A stretch of DNA of 64,000 bases from NCBI GenBank assembly GCA_040388625.1, contig JAZKBK010000003.1:558001-622000 (forward strand). Reading direction: 5' to 3'. Positions 1 through 7,840 of this stretch are shown here, in pieces (the first letter of the stretch is position 1; every line of letters starts with the position of its first letter). The DNA is from Gemmatimonadota bacterium (GTDB lineage: Bacteria > Gemmatimonadota > Gemmatimonadetes > Gemmatimonadales > Gemmatimonadaceae). The notes under the pieces are model-generated. The model searched no databases. It was not told the DNA's origin and saw nothing but the letters and a program-made list of their open reading frames with translations. The translations under genes and the position numbers were made by a program.

Positions 1-3
1 ATT

Positions 4-561
4 TTACCGAGATATTCTTTCCTCTACCTTCTTCCCCGCATGCGTAGCCGCCGCTAGGACGGCCGGTGTTTTGCCTCTCGGAAATACAGTCGCGGACGTT
101 GACCATCTTCCATGTGGGTCGCCGCCAATGATGAAGAGTACGGGTTCGGGACAGTTGTAGAGGTAGGATCCTGCAATGCGTCGCATCGAGTTATGATCTT
201 TGGGGCTGGGTGTCGGAGCCGCACTCGGATGGAAGTGCCACTCGCCGAGATAGAAGCCCTCTCCCTGTCGCCAGTAGTGGTCCAGCATGCGTTGGAGTCC
301 ATTAACGCCTCTGTAGAACCACGTCGAGCCGAACTTCGAGTCAATGGAGGGAGAAGTAACTCGATCTACGATCGCGCAATCGTGCCCATCGCTGTAATGA
401 CCGATGAGAATTCCTCCAGTCTCCCCTGAGCGAGCTCGCACGCACTCTTCGAGCATCAATTTCACACTAGCATCGCCAACGCATAGGCCGAAACGCAAGT
501 CTTCAGACCAGTGTTCCAGATCAGACACTGAGCACACGCCGGAGTCCCAAGAATAGACCAT
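4..561 (-). CDS. cap3: Cap3-like JAB/MPN isopeptidase of a CBASS operon
   Basis: Predicted zinc isopeptidase of the JAB/JAMM family, which in type II CBASS removes the conjugate that Cap2 places on the CD-NTase. The JAMM signature is intact: a Glu in ETGGILIG, then GEWHFHP and a downstream SPKD, giving the E...HxH...SxxD metal site. It is the last gene of the four-gene minus-strand operon. The start is uncertain. ATG at 561 has a purine-rich GGAAG just upstream. GTG at 528 would overlap the cap2 stop by only 8 bases (about 174 residues). ATG at 618 gives a long, unconserved-looking extension. About 185 residues is in the usual range for a stand-alone JAB protein. The family assignment is secure; the role rests on the neighbours. 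Confidence 0.87.
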   Translation of the reverse strand: MVYSWDSGVCSVSDLEHWSEDLRFGLCVGDASVKLMLEECVRARSGETGGILIGHYSDGHDCAIVDRVTSPSIDSKFGSTWFYRGVNGLQRMLDHYWRQGEGFYLGEWHFHPSAAPTPSPKDHNSMRRIAGSYLYNCPEPVLFIIGGDPHGRWSTSATVFPRGKTPAVLAAATHAGKKVEERISR

Positions 562-2365
562 TTTCTTCCACGCGCTCAAATACCACAAGCTCAGATGCAT
601 CCGACTCTGACTGCACAAGCTCTACCAGATGCTGCAGTGCGGATGATGCCAACATCCACACTTCATCACCGCGCGCTGGGAATACCGGATGCCAGCAACC
701 GACACCTTCGCGAGGCCACTCTGCGTCGCGAAACCGCTCTGCTTGTCGATCGAGCCATGGGCGTAACGCAGTCAACATATCCTCCATTAGAAACGATTCA
801 CCGATAGAAAAAAACGAAAATCCCGCCCACGCGAATAGTCCGAGCGAAATCGAGACAAATATCTTCGGGCTGTTCCACCGGTACGTAGACAGCGCGTGAG
901 CTACCGCATTCTCGCCTGTGGCATCAATAATGATGTCCGTCGTGCGCAACAACGCATGGGATACCTCGTCATCTGGGGGGAATGCCTGAGTGATTGCACG
1001 GACTTCAGTACGGGCTGACATTGCGTTGAGCCGGTCCGCGAGTGCTGCGGCCTTAAAGCTGCCTACGTCCGCCAGCGTGAGCGTATGGCGGACGAGATTT
1101 CCCGCCATTACGAGGTCGTGATCGTATACGGTCAGGCGACGCAACCCACCGCGCACCAGCATCTCTCCTATAGCCGACCCAAGCGCACCAGCACCGATCA
1201 AGACCACCTCTGCGTCGGTCAGTACTTCAGGAAGCTGCCCGCGCGCGGCCACTGTATCCGCATGCCAATTTTCGGAATGGAGCCATGTTAGCGAACATTC
1301 GTCACGGAAGGCCGCCAATCGGGTCACGTCGGTGGGGCGTGCTCGTCCGGGTCTGAACCCAGGCGATGACATACCTGTTTCGATAGGAATCTCAGGTAGT
1401 TGTAGCGCCTGCCAGAACATGTTCCTCGCCGCGCCATCCACCACTGCCGGAATCGGGAAGCCAACCAAGAGGCGCGACGCACCGCCAAAGCGTGTGCGCT
1501 CCAGAAGCCGCTGCAGCGCCTCGTCTAGATTGATATCTTGCTCGGCTGCTGCTCGGCGAAGTTCACCCCAAGTCATCGGAGCCTTCCACGGCTCGATGTG
1601 CGGGGTTCCATTGAACCGAAGCCACAATCCATCTTCGGACGGACGCTCAGGATCGTTGATATAAGTACCCCAACGTGGCGCGTACACCTCGCGGCCTCCC
1701 GGATCGTGGAAGCTTTTCGCGACCAGCACCGGTGGCCGCTGCCGAAGCCGCACTAGTCTGACCACACCATAGCGGGCCTTCTCACCATCCCATGTCTCCA
1801 GCGAATCGACGTTCTCGCCGAACGCGACGAGCGGCTTCGGTAACGAGCCGAAGTCCGGGAGCTCGAATGGGTCACCGGGCCGAACGAGCCCGCCACACGC
1901 CGCCACTTCAAGCCATCGGCGTGTTCGCTCCAGCCGCCAACGTAGGCGCCCGGCGACTGAAAATGGTTCCCGGTCGACGCCTTGGCGGCCCAAGGCACGC
2001 ACGCCCGTGTCGACGCAGATTCGCCCAGTTCGCCAAGGGCGACCGACGTTGGCTGGACGGTTCAAAAGCTGGTGCGGAAATGTGGCTTCGACACTGTTCC
2101 GCATGGCCGGCTGGAGATGGATGTAACCCCACGGATATGTGGCTTCGACAAGCACCACCCAGTCGCTTCGCCTGGGCACACCGTGCCCTTCAGTAGGAAT
2201 GGTGAATCGACAGCTTATCGTCCAGCAGCGCTCGACAGTGTTCCATTGCCACGCCTCGAGCACATCGACGCCATCAAGCACCTCAAGTGCGTCACGCGCA
2301 TCGTTGAGTGCTTGCGAAGGTACAGGCGCTGCTAACTTGGGCGACAGCGGACGCCTTAACCCCAT
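521..2365 (-). CDS. cap2: Cap2-like E2-E1 fusion, ubiquitin-ligase-like
   Basis: Predicted two-domain conjugating enzyme. The N-terminal E2-like part (about 1-160) carries a candidate catalytic Cys117 in GRICVDT. The C-terminal E1/ThiF-like adenylating domain (about 380-614) has the nucleotide loop GAGALGS at 391-397, and Cys557 in EGVGCWHPVF as the likely E1 thioester cysteine. In characterised type II CBASS, Cap2 adenylates the C-terminus of the CD-NTase, transfers it through the E1 and E2 cysteines and conjugates it to a target, which primes the synthase. ATG at 2365 overlaps the CD-NTase stop by 10 bases, so translation is probably coupled. The length of 614 residues fits Cap2. Fold and family are clear; the cysteine assignments come from motif position. 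Confidence 0.92.
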   Translation of the reverse strand: MGLRRPLSPKLAAPVPSQALNDARDALEVLDGVDVLEAWQWNTVERCWTISCRFTIPTEGHGVPRRSDWVVLVEATYPWGYIHLQPAMRNSVEATFPHQLLNRPANVGRPWRTGRICVDTGVRALGRQGVDREPFSVAGRLRWRLERTRRWLEVAACGGLVRPGDPFELPDFGSLPKPLVAFGENVDSLETWDGEKARYGVVRLVRLRQRPPVLVAKSFHDPGGREVYAPRWGTYINDPERPSEDGLWLRFNGTPHIEPWKAPMTWGELRRAAAEQDINLDEALQRLLERTRFGGASRLLVGFPIPAVVDGAARNMFWQALQLPEIPIETGMSSPGFRPGRARPTDVTRLAAFRDECSLTWLHSENWHADTVAARGQLPEVLTDAEVVLIGAGALGSAIGEMLVRGGLRRLTVYDHDLVMAGNLVRHTLTLADVGSFKAAALADRLNAMSARTEVRAITQAFPPDDEVSHALLRTTDIIIDATGENAVAHALSTYRWNSPKIFVSISLGLFAWAGFSFFSIGESFLMEDMLTALRPWLDRQAERFRDAEWPREGVGCWHPVFPARGDEVWMLASSALQHLVELVQSESDASELVVFERVEENGLFLGLRRVLSV

Positions 2366-3480
2366 CGCTCCCCGGACGTTGGAATGATCGTCGGTCCGCC
2401 CCGTGGAGAATACCCGCCGCCGTCACCTCCTTCATTATTCCCGCCGCGCGCAGGCCCAAGCGGAAATGTCGTGCCGAAGAGTTTCTGCCAAAGCTGCGTC
2501 GCCGTTTCGCGAGAGTCGCTATCGAATGCCTGCCTCGCGATGGCCGCCGCAGGCTTCAGCTTCTCATAGAACACTTTGAAGTCGGCGGGAGTGAGACGAT
2601 GAAGAACATTGTGAGCTGGCACCCCATGATCCGAAACAACGGGGATGCGCTCGAGCGCGACGTCAACTTCATAACGGCGCACCATCTCTTCGAGCGCCAA
2701 TGTCACACCTTCCGCGATGCTCGAAATACCGTTCGGACAGCAGACGCCGATCAAATGCTCGGCCGGATATCCTTTGGGATATTTTGGTTCTGGATTGATC
2801 CGTCTCCACCACTTCACCGCTTTCACTACGTTCACGTAGTGCCCGCTGCACTGCCTGTTCTTCTCCCAGGTGAACCGAATCTGCTCTAGCGGATTCGTAT
2901 CGTCCCACCCCTGAGCATCGCGATCAGGAATGCGAAGCGGGTCGAGTTTCCACTGTGGGGTCTGCCCTGCGCGCTGTAGGCTATTAGCACGCATCGCGCT
3001 CGGTACCCAGTCCAGCGACGGTTGCCAATCTTCCTCGTCTAGCGCCGCTTCAGAACGAATACTTTCGGCGCGGAGTGCTTTGGCGAGTATCTCAGACGGG
3101 GCTGACGTCACCACAACGTCAAGGCTCACTTGGGACATCGTAATGCCAATCGAGCGGCCTTGGAATTCCCATTTCCCCGCATAATGCGTGTTAAGAAAAG
3201 GAACGAAGACATTCATCGCCTGTTGTGGCGTGTACTCGGCCTCAGACAGCGTGGTAACAACGACAATGTCCACGTCAGCACGGTTGTCATTCTTGGGCCG
3301 CGTCGCCGTTTTGCGTCGGTAGCTGCCTTGCAGAAAATCGCCGATGATGACGCCTTTCATCGTTGCATGGCTGTTGAGACGCTCCCGTAATAACCGGTGG
3401 GCATCTCGCAGTTCGGCTTCTTGACTTGTCGTCAGCCGAATATCTGCGAGGAACTTGTCAAACTGAGATTTTAGATCCAC
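2356..3480 (-). CDS. CD-NTase, CBASS cyclic oligonucleotide synthase
   Basis: Predicted cGAS/DncV-like nucleotidyltransferase that makes a cyclic di- or trinucleotide alarm signal on phage infection. The active-site pattern is complete: GSYRRKT at 52-58 (G-S loop), Asp69 and Asp71 in ADVDIVVV, and the third metal ligand Asp121 in VSLDVVV. The last 35 or so residues form a Gly-rich flexible tail ending in ERWG. A C-terminal glycine is what a Cap2 E1 would adenylate. The start is GTG at 3480, with GGAGGGG about 9 bases upstream inside cap4, overlapping the cap4 stop by 23 bases. Pairing with a SAVED effector suggests a clade D-like enzyme making a cyclic trinucleotide, but clade and product cannot be fixed by eye. 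Confidence 0.93.
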   Translation of the reverse strand: MDLKSQFDKFLADIRLTTSQEAELRDAHRLLRERLNSHATMKGVIIGDFLQGSYRRKTATRPKNDNRADVDIVVVTTLSEAEYTPQQAMNVFVPFLNTHYAGKWEFQGRSIGITMSQVSLDVVVTSAPSEILAKALRAESIRSEAALDEEDWQPSLDWVPSAMRANSLQRAGQTPQWKLDPLRIPDRDAQGWDDTNPLEQIRFTWEKNRQCSGHYVNVVKAVKWWRRINPEPKYPKGYPAEHLIGVCCPNGISSIAEGVTLALEEMVRRYEVDVALERIPVVSDHGVPAHNVLHRLTPADFKVFYEKLKPAAAIARQAFDSDSRETATQLWQKLFGTTFPLGPARGGNNEGGDGGGYSPRGGPTIIPTSGERWG

Positions 3481-5044
3481 GGGCAGGTACCCCTCCAGAA
3501 ATCGTGGTTAATGGAAACGGTAGAGACACAGAAGGTGTATACGCCGTGGGCTGAGTCCGATCGAAGTCGTGCTCATACATTATGCAGCGCCCCCAGACAC
3601 GCGCGACCTGGCCCAAAAAGAACATCAGTCCGTTGGGGGCTGCGGCAAAGACGTGCACTACTGTGTTGCGCGGACGTTGCTGTTGCGCTGCTGCAACTAT
3701 CTCAGCCGCGTCGTCAGCCAAGCGACGCGCGTGCGCTGCATCGCGAATCGATCCGCTGCCAGTACCACTACACGGATTTAATTCAATGATTTGTCCAACG
3801 GCTGGCAGATGCTCGCGAATGAACAATTCGGCCTCGGCGATCGCCGCCCGCGACACGCTCAGGACGACCGCGACATCGGGTGCGCCGGTAAGTTCGATAA
3901 CACGCTGTGTCCAGACATGCTCGTCATGGCATGGGGGGCCGTCGGCAAGACACCATGTCGTGCGCCCGTTCACACCGCGTTGGACCGGGTTAGCAACGAC
4001 ACCCGTCTTCGGATCGAGGCACCACCCTGCGGTGAATGCAACGGACAAGTGCGTATCCAGATGCAGGTCGACCGCTTCCGCACCGTTTATCGCATCTTGG
4101 AGGTAGTCCCGCACCGCTGGTGCCAACTGTTTGTTCCAAAGCGATGCGTCGCGGATATTCCGACCATCAAAATGCGGCAAGAGACACAGAATGCGCTCTG
4201 TTTCGTCGTCCATGTTTTCCGCCCAACGCCGAAAGCTCCGAATCCCGATCTGACGACCTGCCTCTCGCGCTGTCGCAGGTCGCGGCTGATGTAAGCCTTC
4301 TCGGGCAATCACCTCGGCAAGTTGGTCGCGTGTAAACTGACGCTGTCCTGCCTGCATCAATTTTCCCGGCAACCCATCGTACAGATTGGCCACTTTCCCA
4401 TCAGGATATGGCCTCATCCCAGCGTTGATCAGTAGCGGATTCAAGTACCTGAGCAGTCCGTCGAGCGGTGGATGGCTCGTCCGAATACGCAATGTCCGAA
4501 GCACCAGAAACAGCTCCTCGTCAGTACTAAGACCGAGGTGCGACCGCCACATGGCGCGCGTGCGTCCCATCTTGCTCTTTGGGCCACCGGCTGCCAATCG
4601 GTCAAGGCGCAGGGACTCGTTTGCGTTGCTGTAGAGTTCTCCCAAGACGTCGTCGTGGGCAATCGGCCACGGTGCAAGGATGATGAACCTCGCCTCGCGG
4701 CCGGTAGGCGCGTGCCGCCGCTGGGCGTCGCGGAGCCGTTGCAGGAGCGAAACCATCTCAGCTCCGATAAAGGCTGGGTCGGTCAGGGCTGCTGCAGTGA
4801 ACGCGCCATCCTGGGCGACGTGAAACTTGACCTGGAAGTAGTCCGCACGGACGTCGGGGTCCGTCCCGTCACGGTGCGTACCACCATAGAACACCGCGAC
4901 GTCGTCAAAGACACGTATCCCATCGACTTCAAATCCCACGGCCGTGACAATGGGGTTGTCCTGGAATAATCGGGTCGCCTCCGTCCAAAAGACTCGGGCT
5001 TGATATTCGTCGCCTTGGAGACGCGGAACGATTGCGTTCGCCAT
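3458..5044 (-). CDS. cap4: Cap4-like effector: DNA endonuclease fused to SAVED sensor
   Basis: Predicted CBASS effector. The N-terminal domain (about 1-150) resembles the Cap4/DUF4297 nuclease: GDEYQARVFW near residue 11, Asp47/Asp48 in FDDVAVFY, and QVK at 71-73, giving a PD-(D/E)XK-like D...QxK site. The C-terminal SAVED domain (about 330-495) shows the typical stretch beginning HVFAAAPNGLMFFLG at 464, followed by a YEHDF motif. In characterised homologues SAVED binds a cyclic di- or trinucleotide, and the protein assembles and degrades double-stranded DNA, killing the infected cell. It is the first gene of the operon, so the effector is transcribed ahead of its own synthase. The upstream region is described in the next entry. 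Confident in both domains; the ligand is unknown. Confidence 0.9.
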   Translation of the reverse strand: MANAIVPRLQGDEYQARVFWTEATRLFQDNPIVTAVGFEVDGIRVFDDVAVFYGGTHRDGTDPDVRADYFQVKFHVAQDGAFTAAALTDPAFIGAEMVSLLQRLRDAQRRHAPTGREARFIILAPWPIAHDDVLGELYSNANESLRLDRLAAGGPKSKMGRTRAMWRSHLGLSTDEELFLVLRTLRIRTSHPPLDGLLRYLNPLLINAGMRPYPDGKVANLYDGLPGKLMQAGQRQFTRDQLAEVIAREGLHQPRPATAREAGRQIGIRSFRRWAENMDDETERILCLLPHFDGRNIRDASLWNKQLAPAVRDYLQDAINGAEAVDLHLDTHLSVAFTAGWCLDPKTGVVANPVQRGVNGRTTWCLADGPPCHDEHVWTQRVIELTGAPDVAVVLSVSRAAIAEAELFIREHLPAVGQIIELNPCSGTGSGSIRDAAHARRLADDAAEIVAAAQQQRPRNTVVHVFAAAPNGLMFFLGQVARVWGRCIMYEHDFDRTQPTAYTPSVSLPFPLTTISGGVPARGSKISV

Positions 5045-5605
5045 GTCAGAGATGACGGCTAGGGAAACTGAGCTACTGCGGTTGACACTGGGTATCGATA
5101 ATATACCGAAAAAAACCCGGCACTACCTCCTTATGAATCCGTGTTAGGCCCTCGCTGCCTCACCGCACAATTAGGAAGGTCTGGTCTCTTCTAATCGGCG
5201 CCATGGTGGTGCCTTTCGATTTTTGTGAGGAACCAGCCTGCAGCAACCGGGGGCAACCGGCCTTAATTGGCGTGCGGATCCAGGGGCCCGTCAGCCGCCC
5301 CGACGCATGGCTAGGCTGTCTAGAGAGCTACAGGGTCGTCGACGTACCCATTCCACATCTCTCGGTAGCTTGGCCGTCTGGATTGTGTCCTCAACCTAGG
5401 GAAAATGTCCCAAAAAGGCGCGCAAATGGCCTGTGACGGAGCTAGGGACCTAGTGATAAGATTCACACACATTTAGACTTCAGTGAATATTTTTCGCGAC
5501 TAGTGAATAAAGTGGGCCTTTTTTTTGCCTACCTACCTTGCATTCGCCTTGAGTGACTAATTGTCTAATAAAGAATTAAAAAGTGAAGGAATTTCACGGG
5601 GTGTG
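5045..5605. promoter_or_regulatory. divergent control region between CBASS and fic
   Basis: About 560 AT-rich bases separate the two divergent genes, and no convincing gene lies here; a 77-codon frame at 5203-5436 has no family features. GGTAT at 5091-5095 and ATACC at 5103-5107 form a small inverted repeat around an AT-rich core about 50 bases before the cap4 start. Close to fic, AGTGAATA occurs at 5482-5489 and again at 5502-5509, about two helical turns apart, with a related TAGTGATA at 5451-5458. These look like possible operator half-sites. GAAGGA at 5585-5590 could be the fic ribosome site. No promoter is assigned firmly. Confidence 0.4.
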
Positions 5606-7519
5606 ATGTCTTTTCACGGGCGGCCACTCCATGAGCCTGCCTCGCCTGCTGGCTACGCCGGGCTCATTCGCCTATATGACCTCCAGCTCCCCCTGCCGCC
5701 GCGGCTAGCGGCCGTGGCGGAGCGGCACCATCCACGGTCGACTGCCGAATGGTTGCTGGTGACCCCCAGACACAGACCTGAGGAGACACTGGCAGGGCAG
5801 TTGGAGTTTGCGCTCAAGTGGGAGGGCGTTGATCTCGGCGTAATCAACGCTCTGACCAAGATTGTCCCCCCCGCAGAATTTGAGGCGCTCATCCGAGCAA
5901 CGCCGACCGGCAGCTACGCACGGAGGATTTGGTTCTTGTACGAGTGGCTCACTGGCCAAACACTGGCACTTCCGAATGCGGGGAAGGTCCGCGCGGTGCC
6001 CGTGCTGAACCCGGCTCAGCAGTTTGCCCTTTCGAGGGGGGCCATGTCGACACGCCACCGCGTCATCGACAACCTTCCTGGTACGCGTGCGTTCAGCCCA
6101 CTCGTACGCAGGACTCAGGCCCTCAATACAGTTGCCGCAAAACAGTTAAACCGCCGAGCTCGCGAAGTACTGGGCCGCACGCATGGCGACGTCATTGCGA
6201 GAGCTGCGGCATTTCTGCTCCTGAGCGATAGCCGCTCCTCGTTCGACATCGAAGGCGAGCGTCCTTCGCGCCAGAGGACTGCGCGCTGGGCGCAGGCGAT
6301 CGGGCAAGCTGGCGCTCGACCGTTGAGTCTCGACGAACTCGAACGCCTCCAGCAAATCGTCATTGGCGATGCTCGCTTCGTCCATCTCGGGCTGAGGGAA
6401 GACGGCGGCTTTGTTGGCGATCGTGACCGTCTCACCCAGGAGCCGCTGCCCGAGCACATAAGCGCACGTGCCAAAGACCTCCGCGATCTGCTTACCGGGG
6501 TCGTCGAGTACGTATCCCGCGCCGTTGCAGGAGGTCTCGACCCTGTAGTTGCAGCAGCGACCGCGGCGTTCGGATTTGTGTACATCCATCCATTCGAAGA
6601 CGGCAACGGTCGACTACACAGATGGTTGATCCATCATGCGTTGGCAATCACTGGCTATAATCCGCCCGGCGTAGTCTTTCCGGTAAGCGCAGCAATCCTT
6701 CGCGAGCTGGATGCCTACAAGCGCGTGCTCGAATCATACTCCAAGCCGCTACTTCCCTACATCAACTGGGAGCCGACCGAGCGCGGCAACGTGAACGTGC
6801 TGAACGAGACCGCTCAGTATTACCGATACTTCGATGCCACTGCGCATGCAGAGTTTCTGTATGAATGCGTCGCTACGACGGTGGAGCGTGACCTTCCGGA
6901 CGAGGTAGCGTATCTCGAAGGTTATGATCGATTCGCGACACGAGTACAGCTGATTGTAGATTTGCCAGCCCGCATGGTCGAGCTACTGCATGGCTTCCTG
7001 CAGCAAGGACACGGTCATTTTTCCAAACGCTCGCGCCAAAAGGAGTTTGCTTCACTTACGGGAGATGAAGTCAGCAGCATCGAGCAATTATACGCGGAGT
7101 GCTTCACGCGCGAACTCGCATCAAGCACACCAGTGACTCAGGATAACATCGCTGCAGCTACATCATCGTCATCACCGTCATCACCTACTGCAGCTGTGTT
7201 CTCATCACTCCCAATATCGTCGCAACGGGAGCAGCTCGTCGCCATGGCACGCAAGCTTGTCACTCCGGTCGACATTCCAGCGCTGATTGCGGAAGGAGTT
7301 ATTGCGAAAGAGCGCGGCGCATGGTACGAAGTGCTCGATGGGAAAAGGTTGCCGGAACACGTCACTGCGCAAATTCACGAGTTCCGGTTAGAAGTCGGAG
7401 AACAAGGGCAGCAACGTCAATTCGTGAAGATCCCACCGGTTCGTAAAAGAGCTGTGCGTCTGTATCGAGAACTCACGGGAGAAGACGCGCCCATCGTTTC
7501 CCGGCAACCGCGCACATAG
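5606..7519 (+). CDS. Fic family protein (class II, probable AMP transferase)
   Basis: Predicted Fic-domain enzyme that transfers AMP (or another NMP) to hydroxyl side chains of target proteins. The catalytic motif HPFEDGNGR is complete, with His328 counted from ATG 5606. An inhibitory-helix motif of the S/TxxxE(G/N) type, SSFDIEGE, lies upstream in the chain, placing it in class II Fic proteins with built-in autoinhibition. A Ser-rich linker near residue 520 leads to a C-terminal region of unknown role. ATG 5606 follows GAAGGA; an in-frame TTG at 5561 would add 15 residues. It stands alone, diverging from the CBASS operon. It could be a toxin-like defence protein or a regulatory AMPylator; no separate antitoxin gene is seen. 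Confidence 0.88.
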   Translation: MSFHGRPLHEPASPAGYAGLIRLYDLQLPLPPRLAAVAERHHPRSTAEWLLVTPRHRPEETLAGQLEFALKWEGVDLGVINALTKIVPPAEFEALIRATPTGSYARRIWFLYEWLTGQTLALPNAGKVRAVPVLNPAQQFALSRGAMSTRHRVIDNLPGTRAFSPLVRRTQALNTVAAKQLNRRAREVLGRTHGDVIARAAAFLLLSDSRSSFDIEGERPSRQRTARWAQAIGQAGARPLSLDELERLQQIVIGDARFVHLGLREDGGFVGDRDRLTQEPLPEHISARAKDLRDLLTGVVEYVSRAVAGGLDPVVAAATAAFGFVYIHPFEDGNGRLHRWLIHHALAITGYNPPGVVFPVSAAILRELDAYKRVLESYSKPLLPYINWEPTERGNVNVLNETAQYYRYFDATAHAEFLYECVATTVERDLPDEVAYLEGYDRFATRVQLIVDLPARMVELLHGFLQQGHGHFSKRSRQKEFASLTGDEVSSIEQLYAECFTRELASSTPVTQDNIAAATSSSSPSSPTAAVFSSLPISSQREQLVAMARKLVTPVDIPALIAEGVIAKERGAWYEVLDGKRLPEHVTAQIHEFRLEVGEQGQQRQFVKIPPVRKRAVRLYRELTGEDAPIVSRQPRT

Positions 7520-7840
7520 ATTCGCATTGACACGACGAAACCAGCTCGCGGCTCATATCCACCGCACGCCTTTCCTCAACTCAAATCGCAGTGACGCACG
7601 ATCGACATCGAATGCAACAGCTTGAGATCCGTCGCCACTGAACGGGGTTCCTTGTGGGTCACTTGACAATCCGGTGTAGCGTATATGTATCGCATATATC
7701 TATCGATCGCGCGATTTCGATACCGCGTCGCCGCTGACACGCGTCCCTGTCGTCCAGTTGTCTGCTATCTTGACGGTTAGGTTGTAGGATCTGCCAGATC
7801 GCAGGCCTGGTCCATATGCGACTAGGGCGGTTTAGCACAG
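7520..7840 (+). promoter_or_regulatory. intergenic region with candidate promoter and dyad
   Basis: These 321 bases hold no recognisable gene. TTGACA at 7663-7668 resembles a -35 box. It is followed by a very AT-rich stretch at 7681-7700 that could contain the -10, though no hexamer sits at ideal spacing with a good match. The same stretch is a dyad: TATATG at 7682-7687 and CATATA at 7693-7698, separated by 5 bases, overlapping the presumed -10. This is the arrangement expected of an operator for a repressor. It lies about 140 bases before the DnaB-like gene. Confidence 0.35.

Noticed and set aside
5203-5436. 77-codon frame in the CBASS-fic gap
   Set aside because: No RBS or family feature and odd composition.
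7141-7200. short tandem-looking TCATCA/CAGCTA stretch suspected as a repeat array
   Set aside because: It encodes the Ser-rich linker of the Fic protein and is not a CRISPR or regular repeat.
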